Shown here piece after piece: positions 1-9,352 of a stretch of 64,000 nt of DNA. The DNA is from Agathobaculum hominis. Lineage in GTDB: Bacteria; Bacillota; Clostridia; Oscillospirales; Butyricicoccaceae. Below the pieces are notes generated by a model. It was not told where the DNA came from and made no database searches. It worked only from the letters and a program-made list of their open reading frames with translations. Location of the stretch: NCBI RefSeq assembly GCF_014288055.1, contig NZ_JACOPK010000003.1, positions 239,321-303,320 of the forward strand. Reading direction: 5' to 3'. The position numbers and the translations under genes were made by a program. The first letter of the stretch is position 1. Each line of letters begins with the position of its first letter.

Positions 1-312
1 CGCGTGCCGTGCAAAGTGCCGCGCATGTCGCTCGCAGAGGTCGCGAAGCTCACATTCTTCGCGCCGGATTACGAGGCGTTCCCGGCGCTGAATCTCGCAA
101 AGCAGGCCGCCGCCCTCAAGGGCGACCGCGGCGCGGTGCTCAACGGTGCAAATGAAGCGGCTGTCGGACTGTTCCTCGACGGAAGGATCGGCTTTACCGA
201 GATCGCGGAGCGCGTTTCGCACGCACTGGACAGCATCCCGTACAGGAAGGACATCACGCTCGACGACGTGCTCGCCGCCGACAGAGCCGCACGCGAGCTC
301 GTTCTGGGCTGA
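1..312 (+). CDS. dxr: 1-deoxy-D-xylulose 5-phosphate reductoisomerase, C-terminal part
   Basis: The window opens inside this gene, so only about the last 103 residues are present and the true start lies upstream. DXR converts DXP to 2-C-methyl-D-erythritol 4-phosphate with NADPH in the MEP isoprenoid pathway. Recognition rests on the C-terminal stretch MSLAEVAKLTFFAPDYEAFP followed by GAVLNGANEAAVGLFLDGRI, typical of the DXR C-terminal helical domain. The stop is TGA at 310-312, and rseP follows after 27 bases with a Shine-Dalgarno in between. The order dxr-rseP-ispG-polC is common in Firmicutes, often preceded by frr and cdsA, which would be expected just outside the window. Confidence 0.95.
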   Translation, partial: RVPCKVPRMSLAEVAKLTFFAPDYEAFPALNLAKQAAALKGDRGAVLNGANEAAVGLFLDGRIGFTEIAERVSHALDSIPYRKDITLDDVLAADRAARELVLG

Positions 313-339
313 GACGGCTGACCCGGAAAGGAGACAGCT

Positions 340-1386
340 TTGCAGGTACTTTCAATCATTTTGGCCATTCTGGCCTTCGGCGTGCTGGTCATCGTGCATG
401 AATTCGGCCATTTTATCACCGCCAAGCGCGGCGGCGTGCAGGTCAATGAATTCTGGATCGGCATGGGCCCGACCATTCTCAAGCACGAATATCATGGCAC
501 GATGTACTGCCTGAAGCTGCTGCCGGTCGGCGGCGCGTGCGTCATGGAGGGCGAGGACGGCGAAAGCGAGAGCGAGCACGCCTTCGGCAGGGCGCGCCTC
601 CGCCGCCGCATCCTCATCGTCGCAGCAGGCGCGCTGATGAATTTTCTCATCGGCTTTGTCATCCTGCTGTTCGCGGTACAGGCGCCGACCGATAACGGCT
701 TTATCACCACGACCGTTGCGAGCATCAGCGAGGGCAGCTCGGTGCTCGAGGGCGGCCTGCAGGAGGGCGACACGATCATCAGCATCGACGGCTTCCGACT
801 GCTCGTGCGCAGCGATCTGAACGTCGCGATGGGCATGAGCAGCTCGACGACGCACAGCGTCAAGGTGCGCCGCGGCGGCGAGACGGTCGAACTGCCGTCT
901 GTGCCGTTCGAGGCGCGCATCGACGACGGCGAGGGCGGAAAGCTGATCGGCCTCACCTTCGGCGCGACGCCGGACACCGTGGTTTCGCGCGTGCAGTATG
1001 CGGCGCTGACCGCGCTCGATGACGCGCGTCTCGTGTGGGTCAGCCTCGGTCAGCTGCTCGGCGGCAGGGTCGGCGTGAACGACCTGGCCGGACCGGTCGG
1101 CGTGGCCTCGACCATGGCTGTGACCGCACGGGTGAACATCCGGGCGTTTTTGCAGCTCGTGGCGTTCATCTCCATCAATCTCGGCGTGATGAACCTGCTG
1201 CCGCTCCCGGCGCTCGACGGCGGCCGCCTGGTGTTCCTCATCATTGAGGGCATCCGGCGCAAGCCCGTGCCGCCGAAGTACGAGGGCCTTGTGCACGCGG
1301 CCGGTCTCATGCTGCTGCTCATGCTCATGGTCTACGTCACGGGACACGACATCCTGCGCCTGCTGACAGGCAGAATGATGCAGTAA
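340..1386 (+). CDS. rseP: RseP/SpoIVFB-type site-2 membrane zinc metalloprotease
   Basis: An intramembrane protease that cleaves membrane-anchored regulators such as anti-sigma factors and remnant signal peptides. The zinc motif HEFGH is at residues 20-24 inside the first membrane segment. A hydrophobic segment is near residues 90-110, a PDZ-like region near 120-190 (the text around EGDTIISIDGF), and the second active-site motif NLLPLPALDGGRL near residue 285 supplies the Asp ligand. Length is 348 residues, normal for Gram-positive RseP. The start is TTG at 340, chosen because AAGGAG lies 7-12 bases upstream and the first residues already form the membrane helix carrying HExxH. It is probably co-transcribed with dxr. 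Confidence 0.95.
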   Translation: MQVLSIILAILAFGVLVIVHEFGHFITAKRGGVQVNEFWIGMGPTILKHEYHGTMYCLKLLPVGGACVMEGEDGESESEHAFGRARLRRRILIVAAGALMNFLIGFVILLFAVQAPTDNGFITTTVASISEGSSVLEGGLQEGDTIISIDGFRLLVRSDLNVAMGMSSSTTHSVKVRRGGETVELPSVPFEARIDDGEGGKLIGLTFGATPDTVVSRVQYAALTALDDARLVWVSLGQLLGGRVGVNDLAGPVGVASTMAVTARVNIRAFLQLVAFISINLGVMNLLPLPALDGGRLVFLIIEGIRRKPVPPKYEGLVHAAGLMLLLMLMVYVTGHDILRLLTGRMMQ

Positions 1387-1390
1387 AATC

Positions 1391-1429
1391 AACACAGGGG
1401 GTGCAGGAAACCATCCTGCGCCCCGTGTT
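1391..1429 (+). other. Intercistronic RNA hairpin between rseP and ispG
   Basis: The arms AACACAGGGG...GCAGGA and TCCTGCGCCCCGTGTT pair around a short AACCA loop. No run of T follows, so this looks like a stabilising or processing hairpin, or a weak terminator, rather than a clear intrinsic terminator. Confidence 0.5.
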
Positions 1430-1450
1430 CGCTTCAAAAGAGGGATAGAT

Positions 1451-2506
1451 ATGAAACTGACAAAACAGATTAACATCGGCGGCGTTCCGGTCGGCGGCGG
1501 CGCGCCCATCGCCATCCAGTCCATGACGAACACGGACACGCGCGACGCGAAAGCGACGCTCGCACAGATTCGTGCGCTCGCGGAGGCAGGCTGCGACATC
1601 GTAAGATGCGCGGTGCCGGACAAAACGGCGGCGGAGGCGCTGCGCGAGATCTGCGCAGGCTCGCCCATTCCGGTCGTGGCGGATATCCATTTTGACTACC
1701 GTCTGGCGCTTGCCGCCATTGAGGCGGGTGTGGACAAGATTCGCCTGAACCCCGGCAACATCGGCGGCGCGGACCGCGTACAGGCGGTCGTGAAGGCCGC
1801 AAAGGAGCGCCATCTCCCCATCCGCATCGGCGTCAACTCCGGCTCGGTCGAAAAGCACATCCTCGAGAAGTTCGGCGGCCCGACCCCGGAAGCCATGGTC
1901 GAGAGCGCGCTGTATCACGTAAAGCTGCTGAACGACTGCGATTTTGATGACATCTGCATCTCGATCAAGTCTTCGTCCGTGCCGAACACCATGCAGGCGT
2001 ATCTGCTCGCGAGCGAGCGGACGAGCTATCCGCTGCACCTCGGCGTGACCGAGGCCGGCACGGAGTACATGGGCACGATCAAGTCGGCAGCCGGCATCGG
2101 CGGCCTGCTCGCGCTCGGCGTGGGCGACACCATCCGCGTGTCGCTGACCGACGACCCGGTCAAGGAGGTCCACGCCGCGAAGGCGATCCTGCGCGCTGTC
2201 GGACGCGCGGAGGAGGGCATCAACGTCGTTTCCTGCCCGACCTGCGGCCGCACGCGCATCGACCTGATCGGCATCGCGAAGGAGGTCGAGCGCCGCTGTG
2301 CCGAGATCCGCGGCAAAAAGCTGAAGATCGCGGTCATGGGCTGCGTTGTCAACGGCCCGGGCGAGGCGCGCGAGGCCGACCTCGGCATCGCAGGCGGCGA
2401 CGGCGAGGGCCTGATCTTCCGCCGCGGCGAAATCCTCCGCAAGGTGCCGCAGGAACGGCTTGTGGACGAGCTTATGGATGAAATCGCACATTTCGAAGGA
2501 GAATAA
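1451..2506 (+). CDS. ispG: 4-hydroxy-3-methylbut-2-en-1-yl diphosphate synthase (flavodoxin)
   Basis: A penultimate MEP-pathway enzyme that reduces MEcPP to HMBPP using a [4Fe-4S] cluster. The N-terminal TIM barrel starts with the conserved SMTNTDTRDA stretch. The C-terminal cluster domain shows Cys262 and Cys265 (SCPTCGR), Cys298 and Glu305 (MGCVVNGPGEA), matching the three-Cys plus Glu ligation known for IspG. At 351 residues it has the compact bacterial form without the plant-type insert. It follows rseP by 64 bases containing a hairpin and ends 3 bases before polC, so the two are surely co-translated. The ATG start has only a weak GAGGG-like ribosome site (1440-1445). Confidence 0.96.
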   Translation: MKLTKQINIGGVPVGGGAPIAIQSMTNTDTRDAKATLAQIRALAEAGCDIVRCAVPDKTAAEALREICAGSPIPVVADIHFDYRLALAAIEAGVDKIRLNPGNIGGADRVQAVVKAAKERHLPIRIGVNSGSVEKHILEKFGGPTPEAMVESALYHVKLLNDCDFDDICISIKSSSVPNTMQAYLLASERTSYPLHLGVTEAGTEYMGTIKSAAGIGGLLALGVGDTIRVSLTDDPVKEVHAAKAILRAVGRAEEGINVVSCPTCGRTRIDLIGIAKEVERRCAEIRGKKLKIAVMGCVVNGPGEAREADLGIAGGDGEGLIFRRGEILRKVPQERLVDELMDEIAHFEGE

Positions 2507-2509
2507 TCG

Positions 2510-5500
2510 GTGGCTGCCAAGCTGATAGAGGTTTTTAACAACTGCAAATGTGTCGGAGAGGAGCAGCATCTTGCCGCAGGCGAGGTGCGCTCTCTCGCAT
2601 TCGGAGACAACCGCTCGGTCATGGTCATCGAGCTGGGTCTGCATGAGGTCGTAAAGCGCGACACACTCGCGAAGGCCGAAAAGCAGCTTGCGAGCGCCTA
2701 CGGCCTCGACCGCGTGTGCATCGAGCCGCGCTACGAGCTGCCGGGCGAGCTGCCGGGCGAGTATATCCGCTCGCTGTACGACGATATGGCGGCGCGGATG
2801 CCGTCGGCGCGCGGCCTGCTGCACGCGGAGAACTGGGAGTATGCGGACGGTGCGCTGCATATCCCGATGGACACCATCTGCGAAAAGCATTTCGAGACCG
2901 CGCTGCGCCATCTTGAAGCGCGTATCCGCCGCGAGACCGGGCGGAGCTGCCCGGTCCATGCAGTGCCGCTCGAGCAGACGGACGGCGCGCCGATGCAGGA
3001 GAATGAGCAGGAACGCGCGGAACTTTTACACAAGGCTGTGGAAAAAGCCGCAAGCGAAGCGCAGAGCGAGCCAAAGTCGAAAAAGCCTGCCCGTCAGACC
3101 CGCTCAGAGGGCCCGGCATACCAGCGCCCGAAGACCGAGAAGGTCCGCGAGGACGATCTCGTGTTCGGAAAGCTCATTCAGGACCCCATCGTCTCGGTCA
3201 ACGAGGCCGTTTCGGCCTACGACATGGTCACCATTCAGGGCGAGGTGTTCTTCACCGAGCACAAGGATATCCACAGCAAAAAGACCGGCAAGGACTATGT
3301 GAAGATCGCGTTCGACATCACCGACCGCACGAATTCCGTGCGCGTCTCCAAGTTCCTTGCGGCGGACAAGGCCGGCGACACGGCCTCGCTCATCAAAAAG
3401 GGTCTGTACTGCACCGTGCAGGGCAAAATGGTGTTCGACACCTACGCTCGCGAAATGGTGCTCGAGCCGACCGGCATCGTCAAGGCGAAAAAGCCGGAGC
3501 GAAAGGACACCTATGACGGCATGAAGCGTGTCGAGCTGCACCTGCATACCAATATGTCCGCGATGGACGGCATGAGCTCGACCGCCTCGCTGCTGTGCCG
3601 CGCGGCAAAGTGGGGCCACCGCGCCATGGCCATCACCGACCACGGCGTCGCGCAGGCCTTTCCCGAGGCGCTCCACGCGCAGGAGGGCAAGCAGAAGGAC
3701 ATCATCGGGGACATGAAGATCATTTACGGCATCGAAGCGTACTACGTCAACGACGCGGACAGCCTGTCGGTCGTGCGCGGCAGGAGCACCGAGCCGCTCA
3801 CCGGCACGTTCATCGTGTTCGACCTCGAGACGACCGGTCTCAACCCGGCGAACGAAGAGATCACCGAAATTGCCGCGGTGCGCATGGTCGAGGGCGAGAT
3901 CCGCGACTCGTTCCAGACCTACGTCAATCCGCACAAGCCCATCCCGGCCGAGATCACCGAGCTGACCGGCATTTCGGATGAGACCGTTGCAGACGCGCCC
4001 GACCTCGACGAAGCCGTACCGAAATTCCTCGCGTGGGCGGGGGAGGGGCAGTATCCTCTCGTCGCGCACAACGCAGGCTTCGATATGGGCTTTCTGCGGA
4101 CAGCGTGCAAACGGCTTGGCATCGAGCGGGAGTTCACCAGCATCGACACGCTCGAAATGAGCCGCCTCATGCTGCCGCATCTGCATAAATTCAAGCTGAA
4201 CATCCTCGCCAAGGAGCTTCAGGTCGGCCCGTTCGAGCATCACCGCGCCAGCGAGGATGCCGCGGTGCTCGGCCGCATTTTCGTCAAGCTGCTCGCGCGG
4301 CTCAAGGACGAGATGCACGCGGTCACGACGGCGGACATCAATCCGGTGCTCGCAGCGACGACCGACCGCAAAAACAAGCTGAAAAACCTGCCGCGCTTCC
4401 ACTTTATCATTCTGGTCAAAAATCAGGCCGGTCTGCGCAACCTGTATCAGCTCATTTCCAAGAGCTTTCTCGAATACTACAACAAGCGCCCCATCATGCC
4501 GCGCAGCGAGCTCATCCGTCACCGCGAGGGGCTGATCTTCGGCTCGGCGTGCGAGGCGGGCGAGGTATTCCGCGCGCTTACCAAGGGCGCGGAGTGGGAC
4601 GAGATCAAGCGGCTGGCCGAGTTCTATGACTACCTCGAGATCCAGCCGATCGGCAACAATAAATTCATGCTTGCCAAGGGGCTCGCGAAGGACGAGGAGC
4701 AGCTGCGCGACTGGAACCGCGACATCCTGCGCCTCGCAGACGAGTTGGGCAAGCCGTGCTGCGCGACCGGCGACGTTCACTTCCTCGAGCCCGAGGACGA
4801 GGCCTTCCGCCGCATCCTCATGGCCGGTCAGGGCTTTTCGGACGCCGACAATCAGGCGCCGCTCTACCTCAAGACCACGGACGAAATGCTGAAGGAATTC
4901 TCCTATCTCGGCGAGGACCGTGCGTATGAGGTCGTAGTAAAGAACACCAACATGATCGCGGACATGTGCGACGTCATCCGTCCGGTTCCGCGCGAGAACT
5001 ATCCGCCGCACATCGACGGCTGCGAGGACGATCTGCGCAATATGTGCTACGACAAGGCAAAGCGCATCTACGGCGACCCTCTGCCCGAGCAGGTGCAGGC
5101 GCGCCTTGACCGCGAGCTGAACTCCATCATCGGCAACGGCTACGCCGTCATGTACATCATCGCGCAGAAGCTCGTTACCAAGTCGCTCGCAGACGGCTAT
5201 CTGGTCGGCTCGCGCGGCTCGGTCGGCTCGTCGCTCGCGGCGTTCATGTCGGATATCACCGAGGTTAATTCGCTCGCGCCGCACTATCTCTGTCCGGACG
5301 ACAAGTACATCGAATGGCACGAGGATTACTCATGCGGCGTCGACCTGCCGGACAAGATCTGTCCGAAATGCGGCAAACCGCTCACCAAGCAGGGCTTTAA
5401 CATTCCGTTCGAGACCTTCCTCGGCTTCGAGGGCGACAAGGTGCCGGATATCGACCTGAACTTCGCCGGCGAATATCAGTCGCGCATCCACTGGTACACG

Positions 5501-6886
5501 GGCGAGATCTTCGGCCACGACCATGTGTTCCGAGCGGGAACGATCGGTACGGTCGCGGAAAAGACCGCCTACGGCTACGTCAAGAAATACATGGACGAGC
5601 GCGGTATCGAGTGCTCGCGCGCCGAAGAGAACCGCCTCGCCGCAGGCTGCACCGGCGTGCGCCGTACCTCGGGTCAGCATCCGGGCGGCGTTGTTGTCGT
5701 GCCGAAGGAGATCGAGATCTACGATGTCTGTCCGGTACAGCATCCGGCGGATGACCCGGATTCCGATATCATTACCACCCATTTCGAGTACCACTCCATC
5801 GACGCAAACCTGCTGAAGCTCGACGAGCTCGGTCACGATGACCCGACCATGATCAAGCACCTCGAGAACCTCACCGGCATCAACGCGCAGGAGATCCCGC
5901 TTGATGACCCGGAGACGATGAGCCTATTCCACTCGTGCAAGGCGCTGCGCTACAAGGGCGAAAACCCGGACACCGACCCCATCCTGGGCGACCTCGGCTG
6001 CGTAGCGGTGCCCGAGTTCGGCACCAAGTTCGTCCGCGGCATGGTCAAGGAGACCCATCCGTCCACGTTCGCGGAGCTTGTCTCGATCTCCGGTCTGTCC
6101 CACGGTACGGATGTATGGCTCGGCAACGCGGCCGAGCTCGTGCGCAAGGGCATTCCGCTGTCCGGCTGCATCTGCTGCCGAGACGACATCATGAACTATC
6201 TTATTTTACAGGGCGTCAAGCCCAAGCTGTCGTTCAAGACGATGGAGTCCGTGCGAAAGGGCAAGGGTCTGACCGAGGAGATGGAGACCGCCATGAACGA
6301 GCAGCACGTTCCGGAATGGTACATCGATTCCTGCAAGAAGATCAAGTATATGTTCCCGAAGGCGCACGCGGTCGCTTATGTCATGATGGCGTTCCGCATT
6401 GCCTGGTTCAAGGTACATAAGCCGCTCGCGTTCTATTCGGCGTACTTTTCGGTCCGCGCGAAGGGTTTTGATGCGTCCTGCATGGTCAAGGGCGACAAGG
6501 TGTGTCTGGATAAGATGGCGGAGCTCAAGCAGAAGGACCGCGACAAGACCATTTCCGCCGCTGAGAAGGATATGATGACGACGCTCGAGGTCTGTCACGA
6601 ATTTTACCGCCGCGGCTTCACGTTTGAGCCGATGGATGTGTATACCTCGGACGCGACGCGGTTTCTGGTCACGGAAAACGGACTTATTCCGCCCTTTACG
6701 TCCATGCCGGGCATCGGCGAGCAGGCAGCGCTCAGCATTGTGGAGGAGCGAAAGAACGGAAGGTTCCTTTCGGCGGAAGAGATGATCATCCGCTGCCCGA
6801 AGGCGTCGAAGGCGGTGGTCGAGCTGCTCGATCAGATCGGCGCGCTCGGTTCGATGCCGAAAACGACGCAGATGAGTCTTTTCTAA
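2510..6886 (+). CDS. polC: DNA polymerase III alpha subunit, Gram-positive PolC type
   Basis: The main replicative polymerase of low-GC Gram-positive lineages, with built-in proofreading. Regions in order: a variable N-terminal domain (about 1-215); an OB fold (about 240-325); the PHP domain beginning VELHLHTNMSAMDGM near 341 and interrupted by the DEDDh exonuclease, which starts VFDLETTGLNPANEEITEIA near 436; polymerase motif VGSRGSVGSS in the 5210 region; a zinc-binding stretch CGVDLPDKICPKCG near 941-955; the catalytic palm PDIDLNF near 979-985; and a C-terminal QMSLF, which resembles a beta-clamp binding motif. Length is 1458 residues, normal for PolC. The GTG start at 2510 lies 3 bases after ispG. 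Confidence 0.98.
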   Translation: MAAKLIEVFNNCKCVGEEQHLAAGEVRSLAFGDNRSVMVIELGLHEVVKRDTLAKAEKQLASAYGLDRVCIEPRYELPGELPGEYIRSLYDDMAARMPSARGLLHAENWEYADGALHIPMDTICEKHFETALRHLEARIRRETGRSCPVHAVPLEQTDGAPMQENEQERAELLHKAVEKAASEAQSEPKSKKPARQTRSEGPAYQRPKTEKVREDDLVFGKLIQDPIVSVNEAVSAYDMVTIQGEVFFTEHKDIHSKKTGKDYVKIAFDITDRTNSVRVSKFLAADKAGDTASLIKKGLYCTVQGKMVFDTYAREMVLEPTGIVKAKKPERKDTYDGMKRVELHLHTNMSAMDGMSSTASLLCRAAKWGHRAMAITDHGVAQAFPEALHAQEGKQKDIIGDMKIIYGIEAYYVNDADSLSVVRGRSTEPLTGTFIVFDLETTGLNPANEEITEIAAVRMVEGEIRDSFQTYVNPHKPIPAEITELTGISDETVADAPDLDEAVPKFLAWAGEGQYPLVAHNAGFDMGFLRTACKRLGIEREFTSIDTLEMSRLMLPHLHKFKLNILAKELQVGPFEHHRASEDAAVLGRIFVKLLARLKDEMHAVTTADINPVLAATTDRKNKLKNLPRFHFIILVKNQAGLRNLYQLISKSFLEYYNKRPIMPRSELIRHREGLIFGSACEAGEVFRALTKGAEWDEIKRLAEFYDYLEIQPIGNNKFMLAKGLAKDEEQLRDWNRDILRLADELGKPCCATGDVHFLEPEDEAFRRILMAGQGFSDADNQAPLYLKTTDEMLKEFSYLGEDRAYEVVVKNTNMIADMCDVIRPVPRENYPPHIDGCEDDLRNMCYDKAKRIYGDPLPEQVQARLDRELNSIIGNGYAVMYIIAQKLVTKSLADGYLVGSRGSVGSSLAAFMSDITEVNSLAPHYLCPDDKYIEWHEDYSCGVDLPDKICPKCGKPLTKQGFNIPFETFLGFEGDKVPDIDLNFAGEYQSRIHWYTGEIFGHDHVFRAGTIGTVAEKTAYGYVKKYMDERGIECSRAEENRLAAGCTGVRRTSGQHPGGVVVVPKEIEIYDVCPVQHPADDPDSDIITTHFEYHSIDANLLKLDELGHDDPTMIKHLENLTGINAQEIPLDDPETMSLFHSCKALRYKGENPDTDPILGDLGCVAVPEFGTKFVRGMVKETHPSTFAELVSISGLSHGTDVWLGNAAELVRKGIPLSGCICCRDDIMNYLILQGVKPKLSFKTMESVRKGKGLTEEMETAMNEQHVPEWYIDSCKKIKYMFPKAHAVAYVMMAFRIAWFKVHKPLAFYSAYFSVRAKGFDASCMVKGDKVCLDKMAELKQKDRDKTISAAEKDMMTTLEVCHEFYRRGFTFEPMDVYTSDATRFLVTENGLIPPFTSMPGIGEQAALSIVEERKNGRFLSAEEMIIRCPKASKAVVELLDQIGALGSMPKTTQMSLF

Positions 6887-6893
6887 AAAAATT

Positions 6894-7590
6894 TTTAACG
6901 TCAGCAGACGGTATGCCTTCCGCCGATACAGCGGTGCGCCGGTGGAGGCGAGAATAGCTGCCGATGGGCAGGCTGGGCATTGCCGCCGCCCGGCGGCGGG
7001 GGATTGCCGGTGTTCACCGGCGGGAACAAGAGGGGGATAAGACACCGAATGGTTTCTTATCCCCCTCTTGACTCCCCCTCATCTTCCTTTGGACGCGACT
7101 CCCTTCGGTCGCGCGTCTAAAAGCGAGGGGCCCACAGGGGCGTCTGGTGCTTCAAGATACAGCACTTGATGGAAGCGGAGCTTTTCGCAGCGCAAATCAA
7201 GCGCCCTGCACCGTCTGGCCGTGCACTGACAGCGCTGCAAATCACGCAAAGTGAATTCAGGGCCTAACAGCGTCCCAAAACCTGCCCGACGCACGGAACC
7301 GAGCCCCCGTAACCCCCGTTTCGCCGCGCGACCAAAGGGAGTCGCGGCGCAAAGGAGGGGTGGGGGAGTCAAGAGGGGGCAAGGGAACCATACGGTGCCC
7401 TTCCCCCTTTTGCCCCAGCCGGTGGGCACCGGCATCTCCGCCGCCAGACGGCGGCACTCCCCGGCCGCCGAAGGCGGCCACTGACCACGCCATGTCATGG
7501 CGAACATCCCCCGTCCCGGGAGGGCGTAAATCTCGCCTCCAGCGGCGAGCCGCTGTATCGGCGGAGGTTTACCGTCAGCAGACGGTAAAA
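6894..7590. repeat. Large mosaic palindromic repeat, copy 1
   Basis: Non-coding 0.7 kb element filling the polC-his gap. Its ends (6894-6956 and 7530-7590) are inverted repeats of about 60 bases sharing the block CCGCCGATACAGCGG. The inverted match continues inward through successive modules: GCCGCC...GGCGGCGG, GCCGGTG..CACCGGC, AAGAGGGGG...CCCCCTCTTGACTCCCC and GCGACTCCC..GGTCGCGCG. This gives arms of about 200 bases around a non-palindromic core at about 7120-7310. The core recurs at 58157-58340. Short reading frames inside are not convincing genes. No transposase and no obvious target-site duplication are visible, so MITE-like or structured-RNA are both only possibilities. Confidence 0.8.
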
Positions 7591-7624
7591 AGGGGAGGGC
7601 GCTCCGCGCCTGTGGAAAAAAGGG

Positions 7625-7654
7625 TTGACAGACCCTTGCTGGGTATGGTATGAT
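7625..7654 (+). promoter_or_regulatory. Promoter of the his operon
   Basis: TTGACA at 7625-7630 and TATGAT at 7649-7654 are separated by 18 bases, a strong sigma-A type promoter just outside the right end of the palindromic repeat. Transcription would start about 30 bases before the hisZG ATG, so there is no room for a T-box or attenuator. Confidence 0.8.
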
Positions 7655-7690
7655 TTCATCATGATAAAGCGATAAAGGAGCAGCGGAGCA

Positions 7691-9325
7691 ATGAACCGTT
7701 TTCGTATTTCTACCCCCGAGGGCACCCGGGATCTTCTGTTTTCCTCCTGCCGCGCACTGCGGCAGACCGAGAACGCGGTGCGCGATGCGCTGGAGGAGCG
7801 CGGGTACAGCGAGATCATCACCCCGGCAGTTGAATATTATGATGTTTTTGCGCAGGCAAACCCCGAGCTCGACCAGGATCAGATGCTCAAGATCATCGAC
7901 AAGTCCGGCCGGATCTGCGTGGCGCGTCCGGACAACACCACCCCCATCGCGCGTATCGCGGCGACCCGTCTGGATGACGCGGCTCTGCCGGTCCGCCTGT
8001 ATTACAGTCAGAAGGTGTTTCGTTCGGTCTCCGGCGACCACGGCCACAAGGGCGAGTTCCTGCAGGTCGGCGCGGAGCTGATCGGCGCGGACGGTCTCGC
8101 GGCTGACAAGGACATCCTCTCCGCTGCCTTCGCGGCGCTGAGCAGGACCGGCGCGGACAACTTCCGCATCGAGCTCGGCCACGCGGAGATCTACAAGGCC
8201 CTCATCGAGGAGCTGGGTGCGGATGCGGCCTCCTCCGAGGCGATCCGCCGCCTGATCGAAAACAAGTCGTTCGCGGCGCTCGGCGACGCGCTCCAGCCGT
8301 TCGGCAGCAGACCGGCAGCAAAGGCGCTCAGCGCCATGCCGCAGCTGTTCGGCGGCATCGAGGTGCTCGACGAGGTCGAGACGCTGACCGGCAACGTGCG
8401 CGTTCTGGGCGCGATCGCCTATCTGCGCCGCCTGTATCAGGCGCTCGACGAGGCCGGCTACGGCGACCGCATCATGATCGACCTCGGTCTGGTGCACGAG
8501 ATGGATTACTACACCGGCATTATGTTCCGCGGCTACATCGGCGGCGCAGGCGCTGCCATTCTCGCAGGCGGCCGCTACAACGCGCTGTGCGCGAAGTTCG
8601 GCAGGGATCTCCCGGCGGGCGGCTTCGGCATCGACGTGGAGAGCGTCGCGGAGAGCCTTCAGGGCGCGAGCCGCCCCGAGGTCGCAACGCGCCGCGATAC
8701 GGTCCGCATCGCGCTGACCAAGGGCCGTCTGGAAAAGAAAACGCTCGCGCTGCTCAAGGACGCAGGCTACGATATTTCCGAGCTTGAGGCTGGAACGCGC
8801 AAGCTGATCTTCACCCTGCCGGACAGCGGCGTGGAGATCGTCCTGTCCAAGGCCGCCGACGTCATCACCTACGTCGAGCATGGCGTGTGCGATATGGGCG
8901 TCGTCGGCAAGGACACCATCATGGAAAAGGGCGGCAGCTTCTACGAAATGGTAGATCTCGGCTTCGGCAGGTGCCGTTTCGCCCTCGCCACCAAGAAGGG
9001 AAAGGACGTTTACGGCGGCTACAAGACCCCGGTCATCGCGACCAAGTACCCGGCCGTCACCAAGGCGTTCTTCAACAGGAAGAACATGGACGTCGAGACC
9101 ATCAAGATCGAAGGCTCGGTCGAGCTTGCACCGCTGCTCGAGCTTGCGGACGCGATCGTCGACATTGTCGAAACCGGCACTACCCTCAAGGAAAACGGCC
9201 TTGAGGTCATCGAGGACGTCGCGCCCATCTCGGCCCGCGTGATCGTCAACCTTGCAAGCGCAAAGATGAAAAAGACAGCCATCCAGAAGGTCATTGCCGA
9301 GCTGGAAAAAGGGTTGGAGAAATAA
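7691..9325 (+). CDS. hisZG: HisZ-HisG fusion: ATP phosphoribosyltransferase regulatory plus catalytic subunit
   Basis: First step of histidine synthesis: ATP plus PRPP gives phosphoribosyl-ATP. Residues 1 to about 330 are HisZ, a catalytically idle class II tRNA-synthetase paralogue (STPEGTRDLL at the start; LGLVHEMDYYTGIMFRGYIG near 270). From residue 338 a complete short-form HisG follows, beginning VRIALTKGRLEKKTLALL, with GVCDMGVVGKDTIME and the PRPP-binding LADAIVDIVETGTTLKENGL. Usually hisZ and hisG are separate genes whose products form a hetero-octamer. Here the reading frame runs through with no stop or internal ribosome site visible at the junction near 8670-8702. Start is ATG at 7691 with AAAGGAG upstream. 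First gene of the operon. Confidence 0.93.
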   Translation: MNRFRISTPEGTRDLLFSSCRALRQTENAVRDALEERGYSEIITPAVEYYDVFAQANPELDQDQMLKIIDKSGRICVARPDNTTPIARIAATRLDDAALPVRLYYSQKVFRSVSGDHGHKGEFLQVGAELIGADGLAADKDILSAAFAALSRTGADNFRIELGHAEIYKALIEELGADAASSEAIRRLIENKSFAALGDALQPFGSRPAAKALSAMPQLFGGIEVLDEVETLTGNVRVLGAIAYLRRLYQALDEAGYGDRIMIDLGLVHEMDYYTGIMFRGYIGGAGAAILAGGRYNALCAKFGRDLPAGGFGIDVESVAESLQGASRPEVATRRDTVRIALTKGRLEKKTLALLKDAGYDISELEAGTRKLIFTLPDSGVEIVLSKAADVITYVEHGVCDMGVVGKDTIMEKGGSFYEMVDLGFGRCRFALATKKGKDVYGGYKTPVIATKYPAVTKAFFNRKNMDVETIKIEGSVELAPLLELADAIVDIVETGTTLKENGLEVIEDVAPISARVIVNLASAKMKKTAIQKVIAELEKGLEK

Positions 9326-9352
9326 TTTCCGATTGGAACGGAGTGAAAATAG

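Noticed and set aside
3104..5320. 738-codon frame on the minus strand within polC
   Set aside because: Shadow of polC; composition and lack of motifs match other antisense frames.
7251..7484. 77-codon frame NSGPNSVPKPARRTEPS inside the palindromic repeat (similar frame at 58033-58359)
   Set aside because: The similarity comes from the conserved DNA core. The frames end differently, have no ribosome site and sit in strongly palindromic DNA.
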